A program made the translations under genes and the position numbers. The notes beneath the pieces are model-generated. The model saw only the letters and a program-made list of their open reading frames with translations. It searched no databases and was not told where the DNA came from. From Ustilago trichophora (Eukaryota > Basidiomycota > Ustilaginomycetes > Ustilaginales > Ustilaginaceae), in assembly GCA_900323505.1 (NCBI GenBank), contig OOIN01000029.1:124001-188000 (forward strand): 64,000 nucleotides of DNA. The letters run 5' to 3'. This document shows positions 20,563-30,017 of this stretch, piece by piece. Numbering within the stretch: position 1 is the first letter of the stretch; every line of letters begins with the position of its first letter.

Positions 20563-21913
20563 CTTGGCTATCGCAACCCGGAAACGCTCACGGGGGCGGG
20601 GATGGTTAGATGAGAAAGGGCTGAGGGAGGGAAGGGGAACCAGACGAGAGATGATGAGATGGAAAGAAGGGACGGCGACGCCTTGAGGATAGGGGGATGA
20701 TACGGTGGTATATGTACTGTCTGGCGGTGGGACCTCTGTGAGACTAGATGTCTGCGAATGACGGGTGCGTGGAAGGCAAGCTAGGCTCTTTCGGCAGGAA
20801 GCGTTCCTGAGCAAGAGTCAGACGAGATGCAATGTGCTGCTGTCCAGTGTCTGATTGGCTGTGGCAATCAGAGGGGAGCGAGGAAGCAAGCAGACCGACG
20901 GTTGGCAATCTAACCTCAGAGAGATTGCATGCTATCAGACAGCTTGAGAGGTGGGCAGCAAATCAGAGCGTGGCGAGGCGTGCCGGCGTGGTCCGGTTAC
21001 AATGCGTCTTGGTTAACAAGAGAGTTTAAGCACGCTGATTCGATGCTCGTAGTGTGGGGACGATGAGAAAGAAAAGAGAGATGGCGTATCTGTCTCTCTG
21101 GCGATTCGGACAGGAGCCAGCCGAAGCCATCTTGACATGTCCAGATTGGCAAAAACTGCAGTTCAAACAACATTGTCAAGAGTGTGGGTCCTCTGCTCAC
21201 CTGGCTCTTTGACATTCTAGACTGATGTACTGCTTGGACCCTCTTGCGATACAATACTGTATGCACTCTCGTGAGACGCACAGGCAGCGCAGGGTAAAGA
21301 GTCAAGAAGCGCAACGAGGTCAAGGCAAAGGCAGAGGCAGACCAGCGGTACAACTCGGTCGACGTGGAAGCGAGACTCTGCGGCGTTGTATGCAGCAGCG
21401 ATAAACCACCTGAGTTACGCGCTGAGACTCTTCAGATGCCTGCTTTGTTAGCTTTCGGAATTCGACCGAGTGTCTGGAGCTTGCCAGCTTCGCCAGCTTC
21501 GCCAGCTTCTCTGTGCTCCAGCTCCCTCCGACGGGACGGCCCCTGTGGACCGGCGTAGCGGACAGTGCAGTGTACAGTATGCACCCACGGTCGAGCAAGC
21601 GAGTCAGACGAGTAGTGTACTGTATCAAGGGGCTTGTTACCAAAGAGAAGAAGCAAGCAAGCTGATTGGTGCCCGCATTGATTTTGATGCAGTTCACATT
21701 CGTGACCAACCACGGCTCAAGTGGCTAGCTGGAAAAGGTCGAGCCCACACGACAGAATCTTGGATTCAATTATTGAAAACAAAAGAAGCACACCTCTCTC
21801 TCTGAAGCGGCGGCTTGAATTTCAACGAACCGAGGTCCGGAGATTGAAATCAGTTGCAGCGAAGCATACTCTCACCTCTATCTGTCCAAGCACTATCAAC
21901 CTGTGCATACGAT

Positions 21914-22188
21914 CTACTTTATGCGCTCTAAAGCCCGGAACTGACCCTTCCGTAACGTCTTTCCGTATTCTCTCCTCTCTGGAAGAGGATTGGTTCGACG
22001 TGATTTCGAACCGTAGGCTTTGCTTGCCGCTGTCACCGCGGCGTGCAGTCGGCCGCTTTCCATAGTCGTCCAATCACCACTCTCTATCATACTTTGTCTC
22101 GCTGCATTCCGCCACTCTCGAACCAACATGTGATACTCTTCTTTTTCTTCTTTTTCTAATTGGCTCCATAGGTGTCCCACCTTGATTC
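21914..22188 (-). other. Possible HMG-box-like open frame (second half of the box only)
   Basis: Reading the minus strand from about 22188, the frame gives IKVGHLWSQLEKEEKEEY and then HMLVREWRNAA. This follows the second half of an HMG box (I-x-K, G, W, two or three E before K, Y, then a basic helix), with a 58-residue tail. A TGA stops the frame just upstream, so an intron or gene decay must be assumed. An upstream minus frame (22572-22324) contains SPRPHALLSAATVKSVK, only loosely like the first half. The match is short and could be chance; no start codon or splice pair is convincing. Confidence 0.25.
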
Positions 22189-23176
22189 AGAGGCAGAGTC
22201 TCTTGCCACCTGCTCAATCATCTGCAGCTTGACCCACGCAGGTACAGTGTAGGATAAGCGTCGTCAGCATGGGCACGCCACCACATCTCTACGCCAAGAT
22301 CACAGGTCAGATGATAAGACCATTCACTTCAAGCCTATAGCAATCAACCGAGATTCTGGTCGCGAACACCGTCTCTCGCACTTGACGGACTTTACGGTCG
22401 CAGCAGATAACAATGCGTGAGGTCGGGGAGAGAAATCGGATGAGGCAGTTGCGATGCGATACCATGAACTGTACTGTGCTCCCTCTAAATCATGGCAGGA
22501 AGACTGGAACGGCAGGCGAACTTGAACCTGACATTTCGGAATCGACTCACCCAAAGCAGCAAGCGAGGCCAAGTTACAGAGTACTGTAACTTGATGTAGA
22601 CACCCTCATTGTGTTTAGCAGCATGGAAGCAGTCCACAAAAAAAGAGCTGGAAGTTCCGTTTTCGAGAGCGCCCAAATTGTCCTTACAACAAGGACTTGC
22701 TTTATTAGCCTGCATGAATTCCTGCCTGCCTTGTACGGAACATAGTCTTCCGACCCTCTCTCAGTCTCTCCTTTTGACGCTTTTACGAAGACCGCCTCGC
22801 GTTACCCCGTCTCGCCTTTTTACCAACCACCACCTTGACCGACTTGCCCACTCACTGACCTCTTCCCACTCCAGCATGTGCCTGTATCATCGTTCTCTGT
22901 CTGTGAACCGTACCTTCGAATGTTATCAGCGTGGCGAATTCTAGCTTATCGCGCAACTTGCTGTCGATCCGAGCCCTTGGTGTTCCCTCCCCACACTCCT
23001 TTTGCCTTCAAACGTTGGTCCTGGTCAGGTGATGATGGATCGCCGTTCTCACAGAATTCTTCCTCAGAGGGGCGGAAACAATTGGCCGCCGTCGTTGGAA
23101 GCGCTCTCTGTGCGGAGCTCGAAAAAGTTTCGACTGGGCTCTAAAATATCCGCTCGGCACATTTCGGCATCATGAA

Positions 23177-23210
23177 CTGTACAGTACAGTACCTGTACTG
23201 TACTGTACAG
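23177..23210. repeat. Perfect 16-bp inverted repeat built of ACAGT units
   Basis: Left arm CTGTACAGTACAGTAC (23177-23192), spacer CT, right arm GTACTGTACTGTACAG (23195-23210). The arms are exact reverse complements and can form a hairpin or cruciform. Confidence 0.95.
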
Positions 23211-23595
23211 CGCAAGTGAGAAGCTCCCACTACTGCTCACATAGTAACTTACAATGAGCCAGCCTGCTTCTGACATTTTTACTTCTGATACTCAAGAATC
23301 GAGATCAGAACACAGGATTGTTGCACTTTGACAAGTCTTATCAGTGTCATGTGCTGAGAGGTGGCAAAAATATGGACTCATTAACTTAAACGAGGTAGAT
23401 TTGCACAGAATCGGAGCACATTTCGCCGAAACAATACAGACAGAGACGGCTTGATCCGCCGCTGCCGTCTGCGGGATTGCCACAACCGAAGGCGGGACCG
23501 TCACCGCACCGCCTGTCTTGACCTGCCTTCACCTTTTCCTGTCGGTCGTGCCGATGCTTGCATTCTTAACAAAAATTGTACCGGTGTAAATACCC

Positions 23596-23611
23596 TGTAC
23601 AGTACTGTACA
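23596..23611. repeat. Perfect 16-bp palindrome TGTACAGTACTGTACA
   Basis: Self-complementary 16-mer made of the same pentamer as the inverted repeat 400 bases away. Confidence 0.95.
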
Positions 23612-24521
23612 CAGGTGTTATACTGTACCACAAGTCGGATCACGCGGACTGACAACCGATGTTTAAGCAAGGCTACGTCTAGATACTGTACCTAAGCCTT
23701 GTTTTACCCTGTTCTTTGAATACTGCATGCTCATCGAGGAACAGAAAGGTGGTGAGGAACGTGACGTCTCTCTCGGAACACCCTCCTCCTGAATCACAGG
23801 GACTTTCGGTATAGATCCGACCCTTTCAAGCAGGGACAGTACATCCAATCGTGCATGCTTCCACATGACACTGGCTACATTGTGCCCAAGCAAACTATCC
23901 TTCCAGGAACACGCTTATCATAGTATCCATGAAAGATATCCGCGCTTATACCAGCTCCGCGACGAAACGTCTGCGCCAAAACATCTATCTATCGATCGAC
24001 AGCTGTCGAATAGTATGTCTCGTATTTGAACGCCACAGATTGCAACAACTGAGTGCTACTCTGGTCTTACTGTGCGCAGAAGCGAAGCGTATATGTCTCG
24101 CACGAACAAGCGGCGGCTATCTGCCTCTTGTCAAAATCAAGGATAAGAATCAATTGGTACACCGGTCCGAATCCTACGCTAGGGCAATCCTCTCTTCCAG
24201 CTGACCACAGAACAAGACATCAAGTTGTGCAAAAGAGCGGAAGCAGCAGCTACACCTTATCCATTTGAAAGAGTAAAACCAACTTGTCTCTACGCTTGCA
24301 GTCCTCACAATTCTCGACCGCTCTCTGTCCTTCGTTCTGTTGTTCGTATCACTGAATCATGGCAGCGAAAGACAACGATCAAATGAAACACACACCTACA
24401 CACACAGCTCCATCAACGAGATGAGTAAGACGACCACGCCTCCTCTTCGCTGTCAATTATTGCACTCTTTTGCTATTCCGTATCAACTCCAAGTGTAGAA
24501 CGTAGTCAACATCTCGACAAC

Positions 24522-26822
24522 TCACATAGCAGCTGCAGGCGCCGTGAATCCCTGAGTATTCTTTTGCGAATGAGCTTCAGCCAGCGTGTTGTTCGGCAAA
24601 CCAGCCTTAGCACGCACCTTGACCTGCCCTTCTTCCTCCGCAAGCATGTACACCGCAGTCTGGCGCTTCTTACGCGTATGCTGATGCGCCAAGTGTCCGC
24701 TGGGAGGCAGCAGAATCTGACCGAAAAAGTCGCCCAGCTTGGCATACTGCCCAGCTTCGATCAGCATCGACACGTAGCCATCCGGTCGAATCACCACTAA
24801 CGTTCCTCGATCCGATCCAAGTCCATACTTTTCGTAGGCGTGACCGTGACCCTGATGGTAGGTCTCGTCATCGACAAAGATCTTGTGGTAGTCGATTGAG
24901 GCGTTGTAGCTCCCATCGGACGTGGGGCGATGGTGTCGTGTGGTCTTGGGTCGAAGAGCCTCGTGGTAGTCGCTCAGCTCGTTTTCGCCTCGTGGTGTGG
25001 CAGAGACGGTCAAGACTTCGATCACCGAGTCGGGGTCCTGGTCTTGTGGCGTGAATCTGGGTACGAGCTCCTGGGCGAGGTAGTCACCGAACTGCTTCAT
25101 CTCGTTGGAACACTCGGGCTTGCGGATGTCGCCGCAAAAGTAAATGATGCGCCACCTACCATTTGATACAATCCAGTCAGCCAGCTCGTACGGCAGCGCT
25201 GTAGCGTGACATACCACCTGGGCAGTATTGAACCTTTTGCCTAACTCGATACGCGTCTCTCCTGCTGACTCGCAAGACAAGCTCTGATCGCTCTCCACAC
25301 CAGCAGCAGGCGGTGCCACCTCTCGATGACTGACAACAGTTCCACCCTCAACCGTCGTCTGGCTGCTTCCCTCCGGTTTGACAGTGAGCAACGATCGCTG
25401 GTAATCCACCGACAGTCCCGATGCAAATCTGTTGCCCTTCTCGAACGCCTGCTGAAACTCGATCATCGAGATCCCCGCCGCATCCGCCTCATCTTTGGCA
25501 GGCTTGCCGCTGAATAACCGACTAAACTTGTGATCAAACGTGATCAGATCCTGGGCGATCTGCTTGCGTTCCATCTCATACGTTGGCAGGATGCTACGTG
25601 GCGAGATGCCTTTTACGACCGATGCAATCTTCCAAGTGAGATTGTACGTATCTTGCATGGAAGTATTCATTCCTTGCCCAGCTTTGGGCGAGTGGGTATG
25701 GCATGCGTCGCCAGCAATAAAGACGCGATCGTGGAGCGAGAACCGGTCCGCAGTGCGCTGACCAATGACGTAGGCAGTCCACCAGTCGAGATCACCCTCC
25801 CCGATGTCGAGCGTGTATGGGGCGATGATAGCTTTTGCCGTCTTTAAGATCATCTCGGGCGTGATACTGTACCTATCCACGCCCTTGTTGAGCTCCGAGA
25901 CCTGAATATAGAATCGCACCAACCCATCCTCACGTGGAATGATCATCATACTTCCCGACTCGGCAGAGTGGATCGCACATCGACTGCGAACATCCGGGAA
26001 ATCAGTGATGGGTATCGCATCGAGGACGCCCCAGATGAAAGACGTTTGGTCGCCCTCCATCTTGCTGCCCATCTGACGACGGGTCCAAGAGTGGGCACCG
26101 TCGCAACCAATCACGTACTTGGCGTGAATGATTTCGCGACTTCCAGGCTCGACGGCGGCGTCGCTTGGTTTGTCCGAAGGTGTGTCATCCGGAGCGAGAG
26201 AGGATCGGAAGAGACCGTTGGGAATGCTCTTCCCCATCTGTGTTGGCGTAGATTCCTCCTCGGACAGCTTTCGAACTTCAACCTTGATAGGATACGCATT
26301 GGGATCGTCGACCGCCGATTCATCGATGGTCAACGACTCGGGTAAAACGGCACGCTCGACGCCGAGTTTGTTGTGCGAATGCTTTGCAATGCTATCGAGG
26401 AAAGCCTTCTCGATACGACCTTGGTGAAGAACGCACTGTTGCCAGCGAGAGATGCCAGGAATGGTGTCTGGTTTCCTTCCCGTCCTTTGCAGCACACCGT
26501 CGGGTCCAGGATTCCAAAATCGCATTTCGATCATGCGGTTGCTCTGCCTCCAAATATCTTCTCCTAGCCCAAAGCTGTGCAGAATCTCGAGCGTTCGACA
26601 TTGCAATCCGTCAGCTTGACCATTGAAGATCTTGTCGTTGCGCTTGTCGATGATGCGCACGGAGGGACCGAGACCTTGAACAGCGAGCCAGTTGGCTGCC
26701 ATCAAGCCAGCAGGTCCAGCACCGATAATGAGCACATCGCAGTGCGATTCTTTGACTTGGGCATTGTTGTTGTTGTTGCTGCTGGTGGCTCCAGCATTGC
26801 TGCTGGTCTGGCCTTGTATCAT
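24522..26822 (-). CDS. FAD-dependent aromatic monooxygenase, phenol 2-monooxygenase type
   Basis: 766 residues from MIQGQTSSNAG. The frame runs 115 codons further upstream, but that part lacks any domain, so I start at the ATG at 26822. A short Asn/Ser-rich lead precedes the dinucleotide fold DVLIIGAGPAGLMAANWLA (about 27-45). The second FAD/NADPH signature YVIGCDGAHSWTRRQ is near 236, and the ribityl-binding motif VFIAGDACHTHSPKAGQG is near 362. The C-terminal 200 residues match the thioredoxin-like dimerisation domain of phenol hydroxylase, including VVIRPDGYVSMLIEAGQY. It should hydroxylate a phenol or related aromatic using NADPH and oxygen. Fungal relatives serve phenol catabolism or secondary metabolism; the exact substrate is unknown. 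It is divergent from the phosphatase gene, with about 800 bases between. Confidence 0.9.
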   Translation of the reverse strand: MIQGQTSSNAGATSSNNNNNAQVKESHCDVLIIGAGPAGLMAANWLAVQGLGPSVRIIDKRNDKIFNGQADGLQCRTLEILHSFGLGEDIWRQSNRMIEMRFWNPGPDGVLQRTGRKPDTIPGISRWQQCVLHQGRIEKAFLDSIAKHSHNKLGVERAVLPESLTIDESAVDDPNAYPIKVEVRKLSEEESTPTQMGKSIPNGLFRSSLAPDDTPSDKPSDAAVEPGSREIIHAKYVIGCDGAHSWTRRQMGSKMEGDQTSFIWGVLDAIPITDFPDVRSRCAIHSAESGSMMIIPREDGLVRFYIQVSELNKGVDRYSITPEMILKTAKAIIAPYTLDIGEGDLDWWTAYVIGQRTADRFSLHDRVFIAGDACHTHSPKAGQGMNTSMQDTYNLTWKIASVVKGISPRSILPTYEMERKQIAQDLITFDHKFSRLFSGKPAKDEADAAGISMIEFQQAFEKGNRFASGLSVDYQRSLLTVKPEGSSQTTVEGGTVVSHREVAPPAAGVESDQSLSCESAGETRIELGKRFNTAQVVCHATALPYELADWIVSNGRWRIIYFCGDIRKPECSNEMKQFGDYLAQELVPRFTPQDQDPDSVIEVLTVSATPRGENELSDYHEALRPKTTRHHRPTSDGSYNASIDYHKIFVDDETYHQGHGHAYEKYGLGSDRGTLVVIRPDGYVSMLIEAGQYAKLGDFFGQILLPPSGHLAHQHTRKKRQTAVYMLAEEEGQVKVRAKAGLPNNTLAEAHSQKNTQGFTAPAAAM

Positions 26823-27626
26823 GTTGTAGTAGTGTAAGGAGAGATGTGACGGTCGACCTCGCTCTATTCTAGATTCCTCTCTCTGGCTACGAGGGGCGGC
26901 AAAGCTCGTAGAAATTAGTTTGGTGGAGGGCAAAGTTGCAGATATGCGGTGGACGATGGAGGAAACCTTGTTCTCGGTCGTTATATACCAAATGGATTGG
27001 CTCAACCTTTGCCATACGCTCCAGGCTGACACAAAATACTGTACCCTCAACACGGTCCAACAAGTCACATTCGTCCATGCAGCACAAGCTACGGCAGACT
27101 CAGACATTCTACGCTTCCCTCCATCTGCAGGTCGTACTTTGTCCGTGTCTGGACTGCCTTGCACCAAGAAAGTGCGGGGTAAAGAAGGACAAAGAGACCA
27201 ACACTCTCTGCTCTGAAGCGGTAAACTCCGCGTTTTCGGTCATTTTATCTCCATCTCGAGACCTGGACCCTGCAGAGCCATTTTTTTTATTCCAATGGTG
27301 TAAGACTTGCGAGTCTTACATGCAAGAGATGGAAAACTCCGGGACTCGGACATCACTTGCAAGGTCCTCTGATACAGGGCACAGAGAAGGTGGCTCGCGG
27401 GACCCTGCAGTGGGGGATTGCGAATGCGCATGAGCCTACTGTACTATACAACGCATCATCTTGATTTCATCCACCACGTTCCAAGCAGTGTGTCCCTGCT
27501 TCTCTCCTCGTACACTGACTGGCACGGTCGCACTCGAGCTCAGCTGAAGTGTAGCCGTTCTTTGTCGCAGCACCCCTGAGTCCCTAAACTGTCTTGCAGA
27601 CGTACTACCCCGCACCAATAGCAACC
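26823..27626. other. Divergent region, monooxygenase and phosphatase genes
   Basis: About 0.8 kb with both 5' ends. It includes ATACTGTACC-like and ACTGTAC motifs near 27035 and 27440. No extra gene recognised. Confidence 0.5.
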
Positions 27627-29642
27627 ATGCCGCCCCCTCACAAAGACCGTCACTCGGAGGACGACGATCTGGAAGCAGAATCACTCATCCTGCATCGACT
27701 CTCCACCGACGCCTCTGGCACATCACGCATTCAATCCGTCGGTGGCAACATCAACAACCCTACACCTCGCGTTACAGACGCCTACGACGACCTCGACGAA
27801 GATTACGAGGCCAACGATCCCAAGAGAATGGAGAAGCTCCCTGCCCGTGGCGTGCTGGAAGGCTCCAATGGTTCGACGCGGATCGACAAGACTGGTCGAC
27901 CGGCGTGGTTCCGTGGAGTGCTTGAAGGCGATGTTCCACTGCCAGGGATGAGCGGTCGCGGTGTCGGCATGTCTGCGTCCATGGCGCAAAGGAACAGGAA
28001 ACAGCGAGCAAGATGCATGCGTCTCAGCATGCTCCTGGGAGGTGGTTTGCTAGTCGTGGGAGCATTCATATTTGCACTAGGCCCAAAACTGGGCGTATCA
28101 CCGTCCAAGTTCTACGACTATATGGGAGATAAATGGTACGGAGACAATGGGGTGATCCCATTCGAGTTCAACAAACCCGTCGGCTATCCTGGATTCTATA
28201 CCACGGGCACACCGCCTAACTTTGCTGAGCACATGACACGTACAGCTGCAGCCCCTAGCTCTACCATCGGCTCCTCTCCCATTCAAACCACCATCCCCGG
28301 ATTCCAAGATGCAAACTTTAAACCGTTCGAACACATGGGCCCTCTCACCCCCTACGTCTCTTCCTCGGGATGGGGTATCGACGATGCCAAATACGCTGGC
28401 ACTCCTACTTCGTCCTCTGGCAAAGCATGCACCTTGACCCAAACGCACATCCTCCACCGTCACGGAGCGCGCTACCCAACCGCTGGAGGACCTCCTGACG
28501 TCCTTCGTGATTTCCTATCCCAAAATCCACACCTCCGCTACACTGGTCAATTCTCCTTCCTCAACAATTACAAATTCTCAGTCGGCGAAGAGCTGCTCAC
28601 CCCTGTCGGCCGCGGTCAACTCTACGATTCTGGCGTCAAAGCGGCTCTCCTCTATGGCAAACTGGTCGCGGATGACCTTGCAGAAAAAGATGTCCATGGC
28701 AAACCCAAAACCCTCTTCGCCCGGGCAGGATCTCAACAGCGAATCGTAGATTCCGGTCTAGCCTGGCTCAACGGCTTTTTCGGCTCCTCTTGGCAAAACT
28801 CTACCAGTTTCGAGATTCAAATCGAGTCTCCTGGATTCAACACCACCACCGCACCCGAATTTGCCTGTCCCAATTGGAACAAACCCAGCAATTCCCCTGG
28901 TGGGCCTATGGCTGATAAATGGGCCTCGATCTATCTTTCCGATGCCATTTTGCGCCTGCGTAATGATTTTGGGGGAGCAAACTTGAACTCGACCTTGTTG
29001 TTTGCCATGCAACAGATGTGTTCCTATGACACGGTTGCTTTTGGATATAGTGACTTTTGCGGATTGTTCACCAAACAGGAATGGTTGGATTACGAGTATG
29101 CATGGGATTTGAAATTTATGAATACCAATGGGGCCACTTCGCCTTTGGGGCAGGCTTATGGGTTAGGATGGGTTAACGAGCTTGTTTCTCGTTTGACCCG
29201 ATCTAGTTGGGATCCTTCTACCCAAACATCGGAGAATGCCACGCTCAATTTGGACAGTACCACATTCCCTATCGATCGTCGGTTTTACATTGATTTTACT
29301 CACGATTCAACAATAACTTCTGTGCTTGCGTCTTTGGATCTTGGTAATTTTAACGAAGTTCTTCAAGTGCCGAGTGAGGGGAAGGGGGTGGATTATGGAC
29401 GGAATTTTAAGACGAGTAAAGTGGTTCCTTTTGCGGCGAGGTTGGTGGTTGAAGTTTGGAATTGTGATGGGGAAGGGGAGGGGGATGTGGTTAGATTGAA
29501 ACTTAACGATGCAGTTTTACCTTTGGGTCAGTATGAGGAATGTAGTGATGGGAGAAAGGATGGTATGTGTAAGTTGGGTGGGTTGTTAAGCGCTCTTAAG
29601 CGAAGAAATCATCATGGTTGGTGGCAAAAATGCAGTGCTTGA
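27627..29642 (+). CDS. Membrane-anchored histidine acid phosphatase (phytase-like)
   Basis: 671 residues from MPPPHKDRHSEDDD. The frame extends 11 codons further upstream but only to a TTG. The first 130 residues are hydrophilic, then one hydrophobic helix (about 132-154, LSMLLGGGLLVVGAFIFALG), suggesting a type II membrane protein with a large outside domain. The catalytic histidine motif HRHGARYPT lies near 277-285, and the partner HD motif, DFTHDSTI, near 556. Six or more cysteines fit the disulphide pattern of the family. It should release phosphate from organic esters, possibly phytate, at the cell surface or in the secretory path. Fungal phytases usually have a cleaved signal peptide and about 450-500 residues, so the anchor and the cytosolic tail are unusual. 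The last 300 bases use markedly G-rich codons. Confidence 0.9.
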   Translation: MPPPHKDRHSEDDDLEAESLILHRLSTDASGTSRIQSVGGNINNPTPRVTDAYDDLDEDYEANDPKRMEKLPARGVLEGSNGSTRIDKTGRPAWFRGVLEGDVPLPGMSGRGVGMSASMAQRNRKQRARCMRLSMLLGGGLLVVGAFIFALGPKLGVSPSKFYDYMGDKWYGDNGVIPFEFNKPVGYPGFYTTGTPPNFAEHMTRTAAAPSSTIGSSPIQTTIPGFQDANFKPFEHMGPLTPYVSSSGWGIDDAKYAGTPTSSSGKACTLTQTHILHRHGARYPTAGGPPDVLRDFLSQNPHLRYTGQFSFLNNYKFSVGEELLTPVGRGQLYDSGVKAALLYGKLVADDLAEKDVHGKPKTLFARAGSQQRIVDSGLAWLNGFFGSSWQNSTSFEIQIESPGFNTTTAPEFACPNWNKPSNSPGGPMADKWASIYLSDAILRLRNDFGGANLNSTLLFAMQQMCSYDTVAFGYSDFCGLFTKQEWLDYEYAWDLKFMNTNGATSPLGQAYGLGWVNELVSRLTRSSWDPSTQTSENATLNLDSTTFPIDRRFYIDFTHDSTITSVLASLDLGNFNEVLQVPSEGKGVDYGRNFKTSKVVPFAARLVVEVWNCDGEGEGDVVRLKLNDAVLPLGQYEECSDGRKDGMCKLGGLLSALKRRNHHGWWQKCSA

Positions 29643-30017
29643 TAGATCGTTATATAGTATATGTTACACTTGTTGCGTAATTGATTCTTGCTTTTTTGGG
29701 GCGGCGCTGATCTGGAGTAAGAAGCGTCGTGGGAATCATTCGATGCTTCCTCTGATCGTGTTGGTGATAGAAATCTCCTGCTATCCCTCAAACATCCTCC
29801 CTACAAGACAGTACCACAAACACGCACACTGGATCACCCTCACGCATAAGCCAATTCAAAACTCGCTCTTCTTCCCTGTCACACACACACACACACACCT
29901 TCTCGCACACTCGCACACACCAAACCACTCTCTAGCCACAGAATCCTTCCAAAAAAAAAAAACTTTAATCATTTCACCTCCTCTGGATTTTTCTTTTGCA
30001 CTTCTTGAACTACATCT
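29643..30017. other. Convergent 3' region, phosphatase and SEC7
   Basis: About 375 bases with a CA repeat near 29881-29898 and an A run near 29952-29962. No gene. Confidence 0.6.

Larger units (their letters stand above)
20563..24521. other. Gene-poor 4 kb region
   Basis: No confident gene. It holds several ACAGT/ACTGT motif clusters (near 21255, 21573, 22468, 22580, 23177-23210 and 23596-23611), three GCCAGCTTC tandem units near 21483-21512, and a short minus-strand frame with an HMG-box-like pattern (separate entry). The first few hundred bases are the leader and promoter of the OPT gene. Short frames elsewhere show no domain or codon bias like the real genes. Confidence 0.6.

Noticed and set aside
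23929..24204. 91-codon frame upstream of the monooxygenase 3' end
   Set aside because: No recognisable motif and low codon bias; probably chance.
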